From positions 1,595,001-1,659,000 of the forward strand of contig NC_064042.1 in the NCBI RefSeq assembly GCF_932526225.1: a stretch of 64,000 nt of DNA, in the 5' to 3' direction. The notes under the pieces were generated by a model. The model was not told the DNA's origin. It saw nothing but the letters and a program-made list of their open reading frames with translations, and ran no database searches. Each line of letters starts with the position of its first letter. The first letter of the stretch is position 1. Made by a program: the position numbers and the translations under genes. This document shows, in pieces, positions 12,810-23,412 of this stretch. The stretch is from Nematostella vectensis. Its lineage: Eukaryota; Cnidaria; Anthozoa; Actiniaria; Edwardsiidae.

Positions 12810-14191
12810 ATGCAAAGACGAGGCCGTGGAGGCCTAGGAATATTCCTTTTACTTGCACAACTTTACAACTTTGGGTTCAACAGAATACCTCCTGTGACAC
12901 TTTCATTTATCGCGGGTAATGCAGCGATTTACCTACGATTATTACCGAACCTTCCTCGTCTTCGCGATGCGTGCGTGAGCGCTAATCACGTCTGGTATTA
13001 TGGCGACTGGTTAAGACTCGCTTTGGCGCCTTTTTTCCATCTAGATGACTGGCACTTGTACTATAACATGGCTTCCTTTTTATGGAAAGGCAAAAGCTTG
13101 GAGACTAAACTTGGAAGCGGGATGTTTTTGTACCTGTTGGCCGTTTTCTCCGTTCTAACGAGTGTGGTGCTCGTTGGTTTGGACATTTTCCTGGCAAATG
13201 TCACGGGTGACTCTTCATACCTGTATTCATGTGCTGCTGGTTTCTCAGGCGTGATATTTGCGCTGAAGGTGTTGACAACATATGAGCTGCCGTCAGGTGT
13301 TAGTATGGTGATGGGGATGTTTCCCATTCCTGTGCGCTATGCCTGTTGGGCGGAGCTTATTCTTATCCAGCTGATGGTACCAAATGCCTCGTTTACTGGC
13401 CATCTTGCTGGAATAATTGTTGGTCTGCTGTATGTTAAAGGGCCACTAAAGTCAATACTAAATATTCTACCAGGAATAGGTATGCATGTAAATGTTACAG
13501 TTAAACCCTGTTAACTAAACTACTCAAGGCAGACAACAACAAAAAATCAGAGTTTGACTAGAAAGGAGTTTGAGTTAGTGGGATCCACTGTATTTTCAAA
13601 ATTAAACTGCAGCAAACGTGTGATATTTAATGTAAAGTAGGATACACTCACCTTGCAGGACTTGCAAAATATTTTCTTTTTAAGAAGAGTTAAGAAATAT
13701 AAATGTTTAAAACAGTACAGAAAGACAATTTAATCCAAATATTTGCTAGGCAGAATGCATGGAAGTTGTGAAATTGTGTTACAGTACTAGTCTATTTAAC
13801 ACTCAAATATGCTTTTAAGGGAAATATTTTCTGATGTTTCTATTATAAGATGTTACTGTCATTTCTTGTATGACATGCATTATTATGTAAGTGTTCATTG
13901 TTAAGTGAGAAATGTTTTTTATTACCAGAAAATATGGAACATTTTTTAATGCTATTTTTGTTTTGCAGGTTCTGGAATAAGCAGACAGATGAGTTCACAG
14001 CGTTCATATACCTACCACAGGGGAACTACTGGTCAGTGAAATCCATTCATTAATGTCTGGCATAAGCCAGGGTTTGCTGGGGGGGACATAGATATGAAGA
14101 GACTAATTTTGGTGCTTGAACCCCTTCGTTTGACAACTTCGTTTTGTAACCTTCCCTCCTAAGATGTGTGGAAAACTGTTAAATAAATAGA

Positions 14192-14242
<51 letters not shown>

Positions 14243-15228
14243 ATGAATAATGAGTTTAATTCAACCTTTCGCAGTATAGACTGGATTACAGGTGAGTCAT
14301 AGATACAAGTAAGCACTACAATAAAGTACAATTAATCAAATGTAATCAGCATATTTAACAGTAACGAACTCGTTGAAACGACTCGTATTAGTAGGCCTCT
14401 TATACGATGTAGATTTAGACCTAAGGTTATACCCTGAATCATGAGAATTCTCTGGTTTTATTCTGGAAACGAACCGCTGGCATGTAATATTTCTTTGCTC
14501 GTGCAACGTTGGAAGGTTTGCAAGCGTGAGTGAGCCCTCATAACTATGACCTGGGAAAGCGATCTTGAGCGCGCGCCTCTGAACATTCTCTAGGGCGTCA
14601 GACAGATAATTTGGAAGGTTCGCGAAGGCTGCAGATGCATATTCAATGACCGATCTGATAAGATGATATTGCAGGGTGAAATGATTTGTGATTGACATAA
14701 GCCAAGAATTGGTTTGCTCTCCTCCCACCCCCTGTGTTATCTTTAGGTTAACAAATTGGCAACCTGTTCAATCATGTTGCAGGTCAGAGGAGTCAACGAC
14801 CACGTATGCCACACCCAAATGACCCAGATGATGAAGAACTGCAAGCAGCAATAAGGGCGAGTCTACAAGAAAACCGCTTCACCCCGCCCCCCCCTAGGTA
14901 TGACGTGCCTCCCTACCCTACCCATAACGGTGAAAATGATCCAGCATTCCAAGCGACAATCCATGAGAGTTTATTATCAGCAAGACATCCTAATGACAAC
15001 AGCGCATCTTACAGGCGCCCACCATATCCCCATCATGCACCAGAGTATGAACCCCCTCCGCCATACTCAGAGGCTGCCAATGAGAGACTCTACCCACGTA
15101 TCCCAGATTCATCATTGCCCAGTGCCCCGCCCTACTCTGACTCAGGCACACTACCTTACCCTGTTCATGGCACCATGCCGACACCTGATGATATCAGACA
15201 ACGGCGGCTTAGAAGGTTTAAACAGTAG
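12810..15228 (+). CDS. RHBDD1: Rhomboid intramembrane protease RHBDD1/RHBDL4-like, 392 aa
   Basis: ER rhomboid protease; the vertebrate orthologue cleaves ubiquitinated membrane proteins and works with p97/VCP in ER-associated degradation. Exons 12810-13479, 13969-14031 and 14783-15228; phases fit and the stop is at 15226-15228. MQRRGRG and IPPVT at the N-terminus match human RHBDD1, as do DDWHLYYNMAS, the catalytic serine in CAAGFSGVIFALK (Ser146) and the catalytic histidine in FTGHLAG (His198). The cytosolic tail has a ubiquitin-interacting motif (DEELQAAIRASLQE, about 261-274), a second UIM-like helix (DPAFQATIHESLL, about 297-309), Pro/Tyr-rich stretches (PPPPY) and an Arg-rich end (RQRRLRRF) corresponding to the VCP-binding motif. 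The start is the ATG opening the conserved MQRR. Intron 2 hosts a LINE remnant. Confidence 0.95.
14165..14728 (-). mobile_element. Non-LTR retrotransposon 3' fragment with (ATTT)n tail
   Basis: The minus strand encodes the C-terminal part of a LINE reverse transcriptase (LIRSVIEYASAAFANLP; LENVQRRALKIAFPGHS; GYNLRSKSTSY; SRFNEFVTVKYADYI). It is followed at the element's 3' side by an (AAAT)n/(ATTT)n tail at 14182-14250. 5'-truncated, in RHBDD1 intron 2. A second, shorter copy is at 20461-20672. Confidence 0.8.
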
Positions 15229-16653
15229 TCAAGAGGAAAAAAATGATGACCCTAGAGTAGGTCACCTCTGCATTGTAGAGAAAAGGCCCTGTTAAGTTAT
15301 GAAGTTTGTTAGGTTCAAACTCTACCCTCTGCCCATATCTAAAAGCTTAAAATGAGTACAAACAGGGTTGGGTGGTACTCCTTTGCAATGTAGGGGCAGG
15401 GCTTGTTAGGTTCAAATACTAACTCCTTCCAATAATCTAAAAACTTTGAATGAGTGCAAAAAGGGGACCAAGTTCCCCTCAGGAAACAAATACAAGCCTC
15501 ATGGCTTCCATTTGAAGCGTAGAAATATTCTGCCAGGTGTTCCCTCTAATTGTTCGCTGTAGTTTCTGAGATATATTGTATTTGCTACGAACTCTGCAAT
15601 TCAGTAACAAGTGTATTATCAGTAGTTTGCATAACTTAATTCGACAAAGTTATAAAATGTCAATCAACAATGATTAATGGATGTGTAATGGAGAGATTTG
15701 AATTAAATTAACGGGGACTAAAAGATAAGATACCATTGCCACATATCAGGTCACCAGAATTAAACATTTTGGTTGTCTTAGTTTTTCTTCTAGCCCTATA
15801 AGGATATTTATCTTTTCCGTTGGTACATCACCACGCGTGAGTGTCAAACCAAAATAAGAAAATAACAATTTGTGTGTTTACTTGATTACGGCGCCGCAAA
15901 GCCACAAAATCACTTTCAGAAAAACCGCGCACGAGACAACTTTTGACAAGACAACTATTATGGTATAATCCCAATTGTACAATATATGTCACGTAAATGC
16001 TGGATGGCTAGTGTAATTATTTTATCGCCCTTTTTTACTTATGGCGTGGCAAAAAAAAAACGCTTTTCCTTTCTAAGACATTATTTCTTGAGACTAAAGC
16101 GCCCATTTTTTTCTTATATCGTGGCGAAATTTTTTAATAAAGATTTTTTATTTTAAGTTATACTCATCTGCGTTTTTTGGATGGTATTATTAAACCCGCA
16201 GAATATATAACACGATTATTTATGTTACAGAAGATGTAACCATTTTATAGTTTCTTTTCTACTTATATATGGCGCAGGGAAAATAACTTGTCTTTGAAAG
16301 AATTAGTCAATATCGCTTACTTTTCCCTGAATTTTCAAATATCCATTTCCGCTGAATAGTAGAAACGATCATAATAATGTAAATCATTTTTTGTTATATC
16401 ATAACAAAGATATAAAGGCGAAAAGCAACTACAAATTGAATTGCAAATTGCTATGAGCCTCACGCTGATTTTGAGGGGGAATATTGGTACACAATTGTAA
16501 TTATTTCTGGTTTAATCCAAGAATAGTGACAACAATTTTAAAAAAATGTTAGAGTAAAAACACATAATTATCTTGAGTTATCAGAAGGGCGCATTCAATT
16601 CTTAAACAATACGTTCATCTTTAAGTGTTTGAATTTCTTTCATTTTAAGATTT
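15229..16653. other. Intergenic: 3' ends of RHBDD1 and the K+ channel (tail to tail)
   Basis: AT-rich sequence between the RHBDD1 stop and the stop of the convergent channel gene. It presumably holds both 3' UTRs. No further gene or array was recognised. Confidence 0.5.
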
Positions 16654-17916
16654 TCAGTCTTCTACTCTCGTCGTCATGGTTTCAGGTTCTACACTTGGAC
16701 GTTTTTCATCCTGCGCGGATTTTCGCAGATTAAAATCGTCCTCGATGTTTTTGTAATATAGTTTATTGAAGTTTGACACGAATGTGAGCACCGGCAGGGC
16801 CAATGTAATAGCACCGAAGATTGCACAGGCGGCTGATAGCAATTTCCCTAGGGGTGTCAGCGGGATCATATCACCGTAACCGATGGTTGTTATGGTCTGA
16901 AGTGAGAACCAGAACGTCTCCGGTACACTTGTGAAAAACGTTGTCTTTTCTCCAAACTCCGCATAGTACAATAAACTTGAAGAGACAACAACAGTCAAGA
17001 ATAGACATAAAACTAATAGACCCAACTCTCGTATACTTTCAAGCACGCAATAGCCAATAACTTGGAGACTCCTGGAGTAGCGAGAAAGCTTGAACATGCG
17101 GAAAACGCGCACAACCCTTAGAACACGCAGAACGGTGACAGAGTTACTTTGCGAAGAATCCAGCAATAATGTCACGTAAAATGGTAGAATTGCTACCAGG
17201 TCTACAATGTTTAAAAGACCCAATAAAAACCCGTACTTGCTCGGAGCTGTGAAAAACCGTATTAGGTATTCCAGCGTGAACCATGAGTTAAAGACAATCT
17301 CTAAAACAAACCAGGGGTTCTCTAGATTCCGCGGCGATTTAGTCGTCTGGTTGGAGGCGTCTGGCAAGTCTTCTAGGAATTCCCCTCGTACGCTGGACTC
17401 AGCAATCGAAGTGACAACTGCCGAAACAATCATGAAAATCGAAAAGACAACAAGGCCAGTCGCAAATGATGATGAGTCCGGGTGCTCAAATAATTCCCAG
17501 ATCTGCCTTTGTAGCAAATTCTCAGGCATTTTGGGCTCAGCTTCCATTTCTATGTAGCCTTCCTTTATTAACATCGCATGAATAATTTCGTCGCCTAGCT
17601 CAAAGAATTCGATTTCTTGTTTAAACACCCTCATAGGGACTTCAGCAGGCCGTCGCAATCTGCCGGCAGATTGGTAGTAATAAAGTATGGCCTCAAAAGC
17701 TGCCCTGTTGCGGTTGAAGAAGTATTCGTTTAGCTCGGGTACGTAGAAGCTGTTCCTCTTGCACGGGTTACCAAGTAAAGAGTTTGGGAATCGCGCAAGT
17801 GTCTCCCCCCGAGTCTCGAAAATCATCCCGCTGACGTTGATAACAATACGATCGTCAAAAAGCGCAGGAATGAGCGAGATGGACGAACTCTGAGCCGAGG
17901 CCTCTAACGAACACAT
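16654..17916 (-). CDS. Shaker-family (Kv1-like) voltage-gated K+ channel subunit, intronless, 420 aa
   Basis: Plasma-membrane K+ channel alpha subunit. An N-terminal T1 tetramerisation domain (about 24-112; INVSGMIFETR, NEYFFNRNR, ILYYYQSAGRLRRP) is typical of Shaker/Kv1. S1 is at about 151-172, S2 202-222 and S3 232-251. S4 is at about 261-279 with six regularly spaced charges (R264, R267, R270, R273, K276, R279). S5 is at about 295-318, the pore has filter TTIGYGD, and S6 is at about 357-383. Odd: the S6 motif PVP, near-invariant in Kv1-4, reads PVL here (LALPVLTFVSNF). The start is the first ATG, 12 codons before the serine-rich segment; an in-frame TTG lies 39 nt upstream. Cnidarians have large intronless Shaker expansions that include regulatory subunits unable to form channels alone, and this may be one of those (inference). 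Confidence 0.92.
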   Translation of the reverse strand: MCSLEASAQSSSISLIPALFDDRIVINVSGMIFETRGETLARFPNSLLGNPCKRNSFYVPELNEYFFNRNRAAFEAILYYYQSAGRLRRPAEVPMRVFKQEIEFFELGDEIIHAMLIKEGYIEMEAEPKMPENLLQRQIWELFEHPDSSSFATGLVVFSIFMIVSAVVTSIAESSVRGEFLEDLPDASNQTTKSPRNLENPWFVLEIVFNSWFTLEYLIRFFTAPSKYGFLLGLLNIVDLVAILPFYVTLLLDSSQSNSVTVLRVLRVVRVFRMFKLSRYSRSLQVIGYCVLESIRELGLLVLCLFLTVVVSSSLLYYAEFGEKTTFFTSVPETFWFSLQTITTIGYGDMIPLTPLGKLLSAACAIFGAITLALPVLTFVSNFNKLYYKNIEDDFNLRKSAQDEKRPSVEPETMTTRVED

Positions 17917-20225
17917 TTCACGGCAAAACAGCACACGAGAGTAATTTTCGTACAATTTGCATGCGTCTTCTAAATGAATTTAAGATTAGCTAGGCAAATT
18001 GTAGTAGTTTCCATAATTCTGTGATGTTTGTTTTGGTCGTTCTGTAAGTATTGGAAGGCGAAGATCGTTTCACCAGTTGACAGATCGAGTTACTTCGAGT
18101 CGACCTTTCCACAGATATGTTTGATGTCTTAGTTTCAGAGTGATTTGTTTCAACATACTCAACAAAAGCATCCCCGCAGTCTCCTCGCCCTTATAATTCC
18201 AATTCCATTTCCCTTATTACGGCTAAACAATATAGAGGCAAAATACTATCACTGATGAATTATTCAGCAACTGTCCGTTGGGTCTCGAGTTTTTTTCAGC
18301 AGGTGCCAGAAAGCAGTTCCAGAATGCTGTATTCCTATGATTGAATCAAACACAAGACGCATCATATCCACGTCTTATAAAAACCGGAACCAAGCCTTCA
18401 CTGACATCTTGAAAAACAAGACAGAATTTTAAAAAAATGGACTTTACCATTATTACTCAACCATTCCTTAGTCCTCAAACGTTAACTTAAATTGTCTGGA
18501 TAAATTATTAACTTCATTAACAAGCCAGACATTAGAAGAGAACTTCGGTTAGAGTCAGCACTATTGTTATTTGCACCTATTAAGGAGAAGTTCCTTTGGA
18601 GATGAATAAGTGGATTATAGGCGATAGCAGCAAAAACACTAGTTTGGTCTGGTAGTTATTTTAATGACTGTAGATTTTTTAGCCAGATAAACTATGGCTA
18701 ACGTTGACAAGGAATGCAAATTATCAAGCTTATTGAATCAAAGGAAGAAGGTAAGATTAGTTGTTGTTTTATGCAGGAAAAAAATCTTTGTTTAGCTAGC
18801 TATGCTGAAACCATAAGAGACGTATGCTTACCAAAACCTAACAATGTTAAGGAGTCTAATGTGTCTTGACATTCACATTATTAACTACGATTCACATGAT
18901 CATTATAGAAATGTAAATTCACTTCCTTCTAACTCTTACTCAATTAGAAATACGATTCTATCACTTATTGGTAATGGCTTTTTTCTCATTTGCTAGAAAG
19001 TGTTTAGAAAAATTTTTAACTTAAGTCAATATGCACTGACAATCGATGTCGTTACAGACACTGGTTAATCTACAAAACAGCCTTATACAAAAATAACTAA
19101 CATTACTCTGCGTCAATAAGCTGATAAATATCTGGCATTTTGAAGGCTACATGAAAGCAGGTTCGTAATTTATCACATCCCGCGTGACCACAAGAATGAT
19201 AAAACCGTGTTAAGGGTGGTCCCACCCAGTAAACCTATTATCCTCATATCAAAAGCAACAAAGTGAAGGCTTTTGGTTATTAAGGCTAAAAGGACTAAAA
19301 GATTGACCACTAACGTCAACGTAGAAGCATAACTACTGAATTGTCTTTGCTGCCGCACTAGTGAGATTAGGCAAATAGAAGATAACAATGGGGAATTAAG
19401 GCCAGACGAATATCTTTTATATGGAGTAGAGCGAAAATCGAGACAGGAAAAACAACACCGCATGTCTATATCCTATTATCTTAATTTGATACATCATGAA
19501 TGAAATATAACCACAAGAACTTATTGATTTAACTAAAAACCATTTTCCCGACCTTTACTAAGTGCTTGCTCCAAAGACATTGAAGTTCTTATATTACCTT
19601 AGTTTGCTTCGACACCGTTTATTGAACGATCCAAGTACCACCTTCGAGATATACATTTGTTTATTTACAACCACAAATTACACCCACAAGGTATGTACTG
19701 GAAATAATAACAACAATGTGGTATTCCATTTTTGTGCACTTTTCGACGAGACAATCAATATCTTCAAGAAAAATGTACTTTATGAATAGATACGGCCGCT
19801 TCCTTGATATGCCATTTGTGATTAATAGATTTATAAGATCCTCAATACATCCCTGATCTCTATATACGGCAGGATCACGTACAAATTTGGCCATGCTCTT
19901 AAAACATAGTGGACCAAATGATTCCAATATTCACTACATTGATGCGCAGATAAAGTTCTTTCGGGTTTTTTTAGTTTATGGCATTATACATATGGTGTTT
20001 CCTTACAAAGAAGTCATGGTGCCCTTATAAGGAGGTCCTCATGTCCTCGATGCCCTTACATGGTATTGAACAGAGTGTTGATGGGTAGAAGTGGCAGTTT
20101 AGTGGCCGCCATTGCTGTTCCTTTTTTTGTGCTCGGCACTTCATTTGACGAATGATACCGTGGGATAGATTGACGATGATTCCACGTGGCCTAGAAAGCA
20201 AACAAATGACGTATTAGCTTCTCTG
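17917..20225. other. Intergenic, no gene seen
   Basis: Upstream flank of the K+ channel gene. Only short, non-conserved ORFs. It presumably includes the channel promoter. No array or mobile element was recognised with confidence. Confidence 0.5.
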
Positions 20226-20249
20226 CATTATGAAGCTCGTGTCAAAAGC

Positions 20250-20460
20250 TGATTCTCAAACTATAACTCTTTGTATTGGTGGCCACGGTAGCGCGCATCG
20301 CACTATAACACTTTGTATTGGTGGCCACGGTAGCTCGCGTTTCACTATAACACTTGGTATTGGTTGCCACGGTAGCTCGCGTTTCACTATAACACTTTGT
20401 ATTGGTTGCCACGGTAGCTCGCGTCGCACTATAACACTTTGTTTTGGTAGCGCGCGTTAT
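20250..20460. repeat. ~43-bp tandem array made of MITE-terminus-like sequence
   Basis: Five copies of 'ggccacggtagcgcgcgtcg' + 'cactataacactttgtattg'. The core matches the ends of dispersed elements at 31348, 32750 and 58030 (gcgcgctaccgtggc). Confidence 0.85.
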
Positions 20461-20672
20461 AATAATAATGAGTTTAATTCAACCTTTCGCAGTATAGACT
20501 GGATTACAGGTGAGTCAGAGATACAAATAAGCAATACAATAAACTACAATTAATCAAATGTAATTAGCATATTTAACAGTAACGAACTCGTTGAAACGAC
20601 TCGTATTAGTAGGCCTCTGATAAGATTTAGATTTAGATCTGAGATTATAACCTGGATCATGCGTAATGCCAC
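20461..20672 (-). mobile_element. LINE 3' fragment, second copy
   Basis: Nearly identical to 14251-14450 (e.g. 'aacgaactcgttgaaacgac') and encodes the same C-terminus (GYNLRSKSKSY, SRFNEFVTVKYANYI) on the minus strand. It splits a tandem array into two parts. Confidence 0.8.
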
Positions 20673-20679
20673 GTAATGC

Positions 20680-21070
20680 CGTTACACTATAACACTTTGT
20701 ATTGGTGGCCACGGTAGCTCGCTTTACACTATAACACTTTGTATTGGTGGCCACGGTAGCGCATGTCAAACTATGACACTTTGTATAAGTCGCCATGGTA
20801 GCGCGCGTCAAACTATGACACTTTGTATAAGTCGCCATGGTAGCGCGCGTCAAACTTTGACACTTTGTATAAGTCGCCATGGTAGCGCACGTCAGACTAT
20901 GACACTTTGTATAAGTCGCCATGGTAGCGCGCGTCAAACTATGACACTTTGTATAAGTCGCCATGGTAGCGCACGTCAAACTACGACACTTTGTATAAGT
21001 CGCCATGGTTGTGCGCGTCGCACCATAACACTTAAAATTAGCGACCACGGAAGCGCGTCGCACTATAAAA
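20680..21070. repeat. 42-bp tandem array, continuation of the MITE-like satellite
   Basis: About nine copies of 'actatgacactttgtataag' + 'tcgccatggtagcgcgcgtc', related to but diverged from the array at 20250-20460. The 42-bp period gives spurious ORFs on both strands. Confidence 0.85.
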
Positions 21071-21499
21071 AATTCAAACGAATGAATGCATTTATATGTT
21101 TCACCGGTGCAAAAGACACGTGGCTGGATCTCTGTTCTATTTGAGCACTCTCCCCCGTCTGCGCGTGCATGTTCAGTCTGGCAGTCGCCGGCTTGGTTCC
21201 GTCAAGTCTCCCGGATGTAGCCGGGGCCTTGGATTGGACAGGGCCGATGGCCTGCGCTATAAAGGGGAGGTTGAAGCCTTGCATGCGAGCCCCGCCAGAC
21301 ATTTCTAGTGCCCCACCATAAGCGAAACCGACAGTAGAATGGCTGAAATATGAGAAGCACAACATTAAAAAGGGGGGACATCTACAGTGACGTCGATTTA
21401 CCCTTTCGTGACCCATCAACTGTATCGATTGACATTAGTTCTCAGCTCTTTAGTGCCTCTATAGGTACAGTACAATTTATACACCTATTTAAAAATTGC

Positions 21500-21781
21500 C
21501 AGTGCAAATGGCAAATGGCCATTAACAAATGGCAGTTCTAAGACCGAAAGGGCCCATGGATTCCAAAATATTTGTTTCAAATTCAGAAAAATATAAACCA
21601 TTTTTATTTTTCTAAATTAAATTTGGAACAAATATTTTAGCTAACCATTTAATATAACTAATATATGGTTCTGACATCGCTTGAGTTTATTTATCACCTT
21701 TATTTTCAAATGATTGCTACCCATAGACACCTTTCGGTCGTAGAACTTCCATTTGGCAATTGCCATTAGCCGTTCGCACTG
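21500..21781. mobile_element. MITE with ~50-bp terminal inverted repeats
   Basis: The left end 'cagtgcaaatggcaaatggc' is the inverted match of the right end 'ggcaattgccattagccgtt..cgcactg'; 'agttctaagaccgaaagg' mirrors 'cctttcggtcgtagaact'. 282 bp, no coding capacity, AT-rich centre. Confidence 0.8.
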
Positions 21782-21844
21782 ACAACCTTTATTGAAATCG
21801 GTTCATATTTTGTAACTTAAATTCGCCAACTAACTCGAACTCTC

Positions 21845-23412
21845 ATAACTTGAATACCCCACCTAACTACTACTCAAATAACACGAATTCCTGTCTTTAC
21901 GTTTTTGTCATTCCCTGATACATTAGCCACACTACTCAACTCCTGACTTTGCTCTTTTCTGATTCCCTTATCCATAACTTTCTACTCAACTCCTGTATTT
22001 ACCTTTTACCAATTCCCTGATCCATAATCCACACTACTCAACTCCTGGCTTTACCTTTTACTAATTCCCTGATCCATAATCCACACTACTCAACTCCTGG
22101 CTTTACCTTTTACTGATTCCCTGATTCATAATCCACACTACTCAACTCCTGGCTTTACCTTTTACTGATTCCCTGATTCATAATCCACACTACTCAACTC
22201 CTGGCTTTACCTTTTAATAATTCCCTGATCCATAATCCACACTACTCAACTCCTGGCTTTATTACCTTTAACTAATTCCCTGATCCATAATCCACACTAC
22301 TCAACTCCTGGCTTTATTACCTTTTACTAATTCCCTGATCCATAATCCACACTAATCAACTCCTAGCTTTACCTTTTACTAATTCCCTGATCCATAATCC
22401 ACACTACTCAACTCCTGGCTTTATTACCTTTAACTAATTCCCTGATCCATAATCCACACTACTCAACTCCTGGCTTTATTACCTTTTACTAATTCCCTGA
22501 TCCATAATCCACACTAATCAACTCCTAGCTTTACCTTTTACTAATTCCCTGATCCATAATCCACACTACTCAACTCCTGGCTTTATTACCTTTTACTAAT
22601 TCCCTGATCCATAATCCACACTACTCAACTCCTGGCTTTATTACCTTTTACTAATTCCCTGATCCATAATCCACACTACTCAACTCCTGGCTTTATTACC
22701 TTTAACTAATTCCCTGATCCATAATCCACACTACTCAACTCCTGGCTTTATTACCTTTTACTAATTCCCTGATCCATAATCCACACTAATCAACTCCTAG
22801 CTTTACCTTTTACTAATTCCCTGATCCATAATCCACACTACTCAACTCCTGGCTTTATTACCTTTAACTAATTCCCTGATCCATAATCCACACTACTCAA
22901 CTCCTGGCTTTATTACCTTTTACTAATTCCCTGATCCATAATCCACACTAATCAACTCCTAGCTTTACCTTTTACTAATTCCCTGATCCATAATCCACAC
23001 TACTCAATTCCTGGCTTTACCTTTTACTGATTCCCTGATCCATAATCCACACAACTCAACTCCTAGCTTTATTACCTTTTACTAATTCCCTGATCCATAA
23101 TCCACACTAATCAACTCCTGGCTTTATTACCTTTTACTAATTCCCTGATCCATAATCCACACTACTCAACTCCTGGCTTTACCTTTTACTGATTCCCTGA
23201 TCCATAATCCACAACTCAACTCCTAGCTTTATTACCTTTTACTAATTCCCTGATCCATAATCCACACTACTCAACTCCTGGCTTTACCTTTTACTAATTC
23301 CCTGATCCATAATCCACACTACTCAACTCCTGGCTTTACCTTTTACTGATTCCCTGATCCATAATCCACACTACTCAACTCGTGTCTTTACCTTTTACTG
23401 ATTCCCTGATCC
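21845..23412 (-). repeat. ~55-bp minisatellite built from the stop codon and 3' end of the coiled-coil gene
   Basis: About 28 copies. On the minus strand each unit repeats the gene's last codons and stop (GATCAGGGAATCAGTAAAAG then GTAA) and, in many copies, an AATAAA. The array runs from inside the last exon through the presumed 3' UTR, so termination codons and potential polyadenylation signals are multiplied. Confidence 0.9.

Noticed and set aside
19173-19463. Minus-strand ORF with hydrophobic stretches resembling a receptor helix (LTLVVNLLVLLALITKS)
   Set aside because: No ATG-led extension, no conserved motifs beyond one hydrophobic segment, and no splice context.
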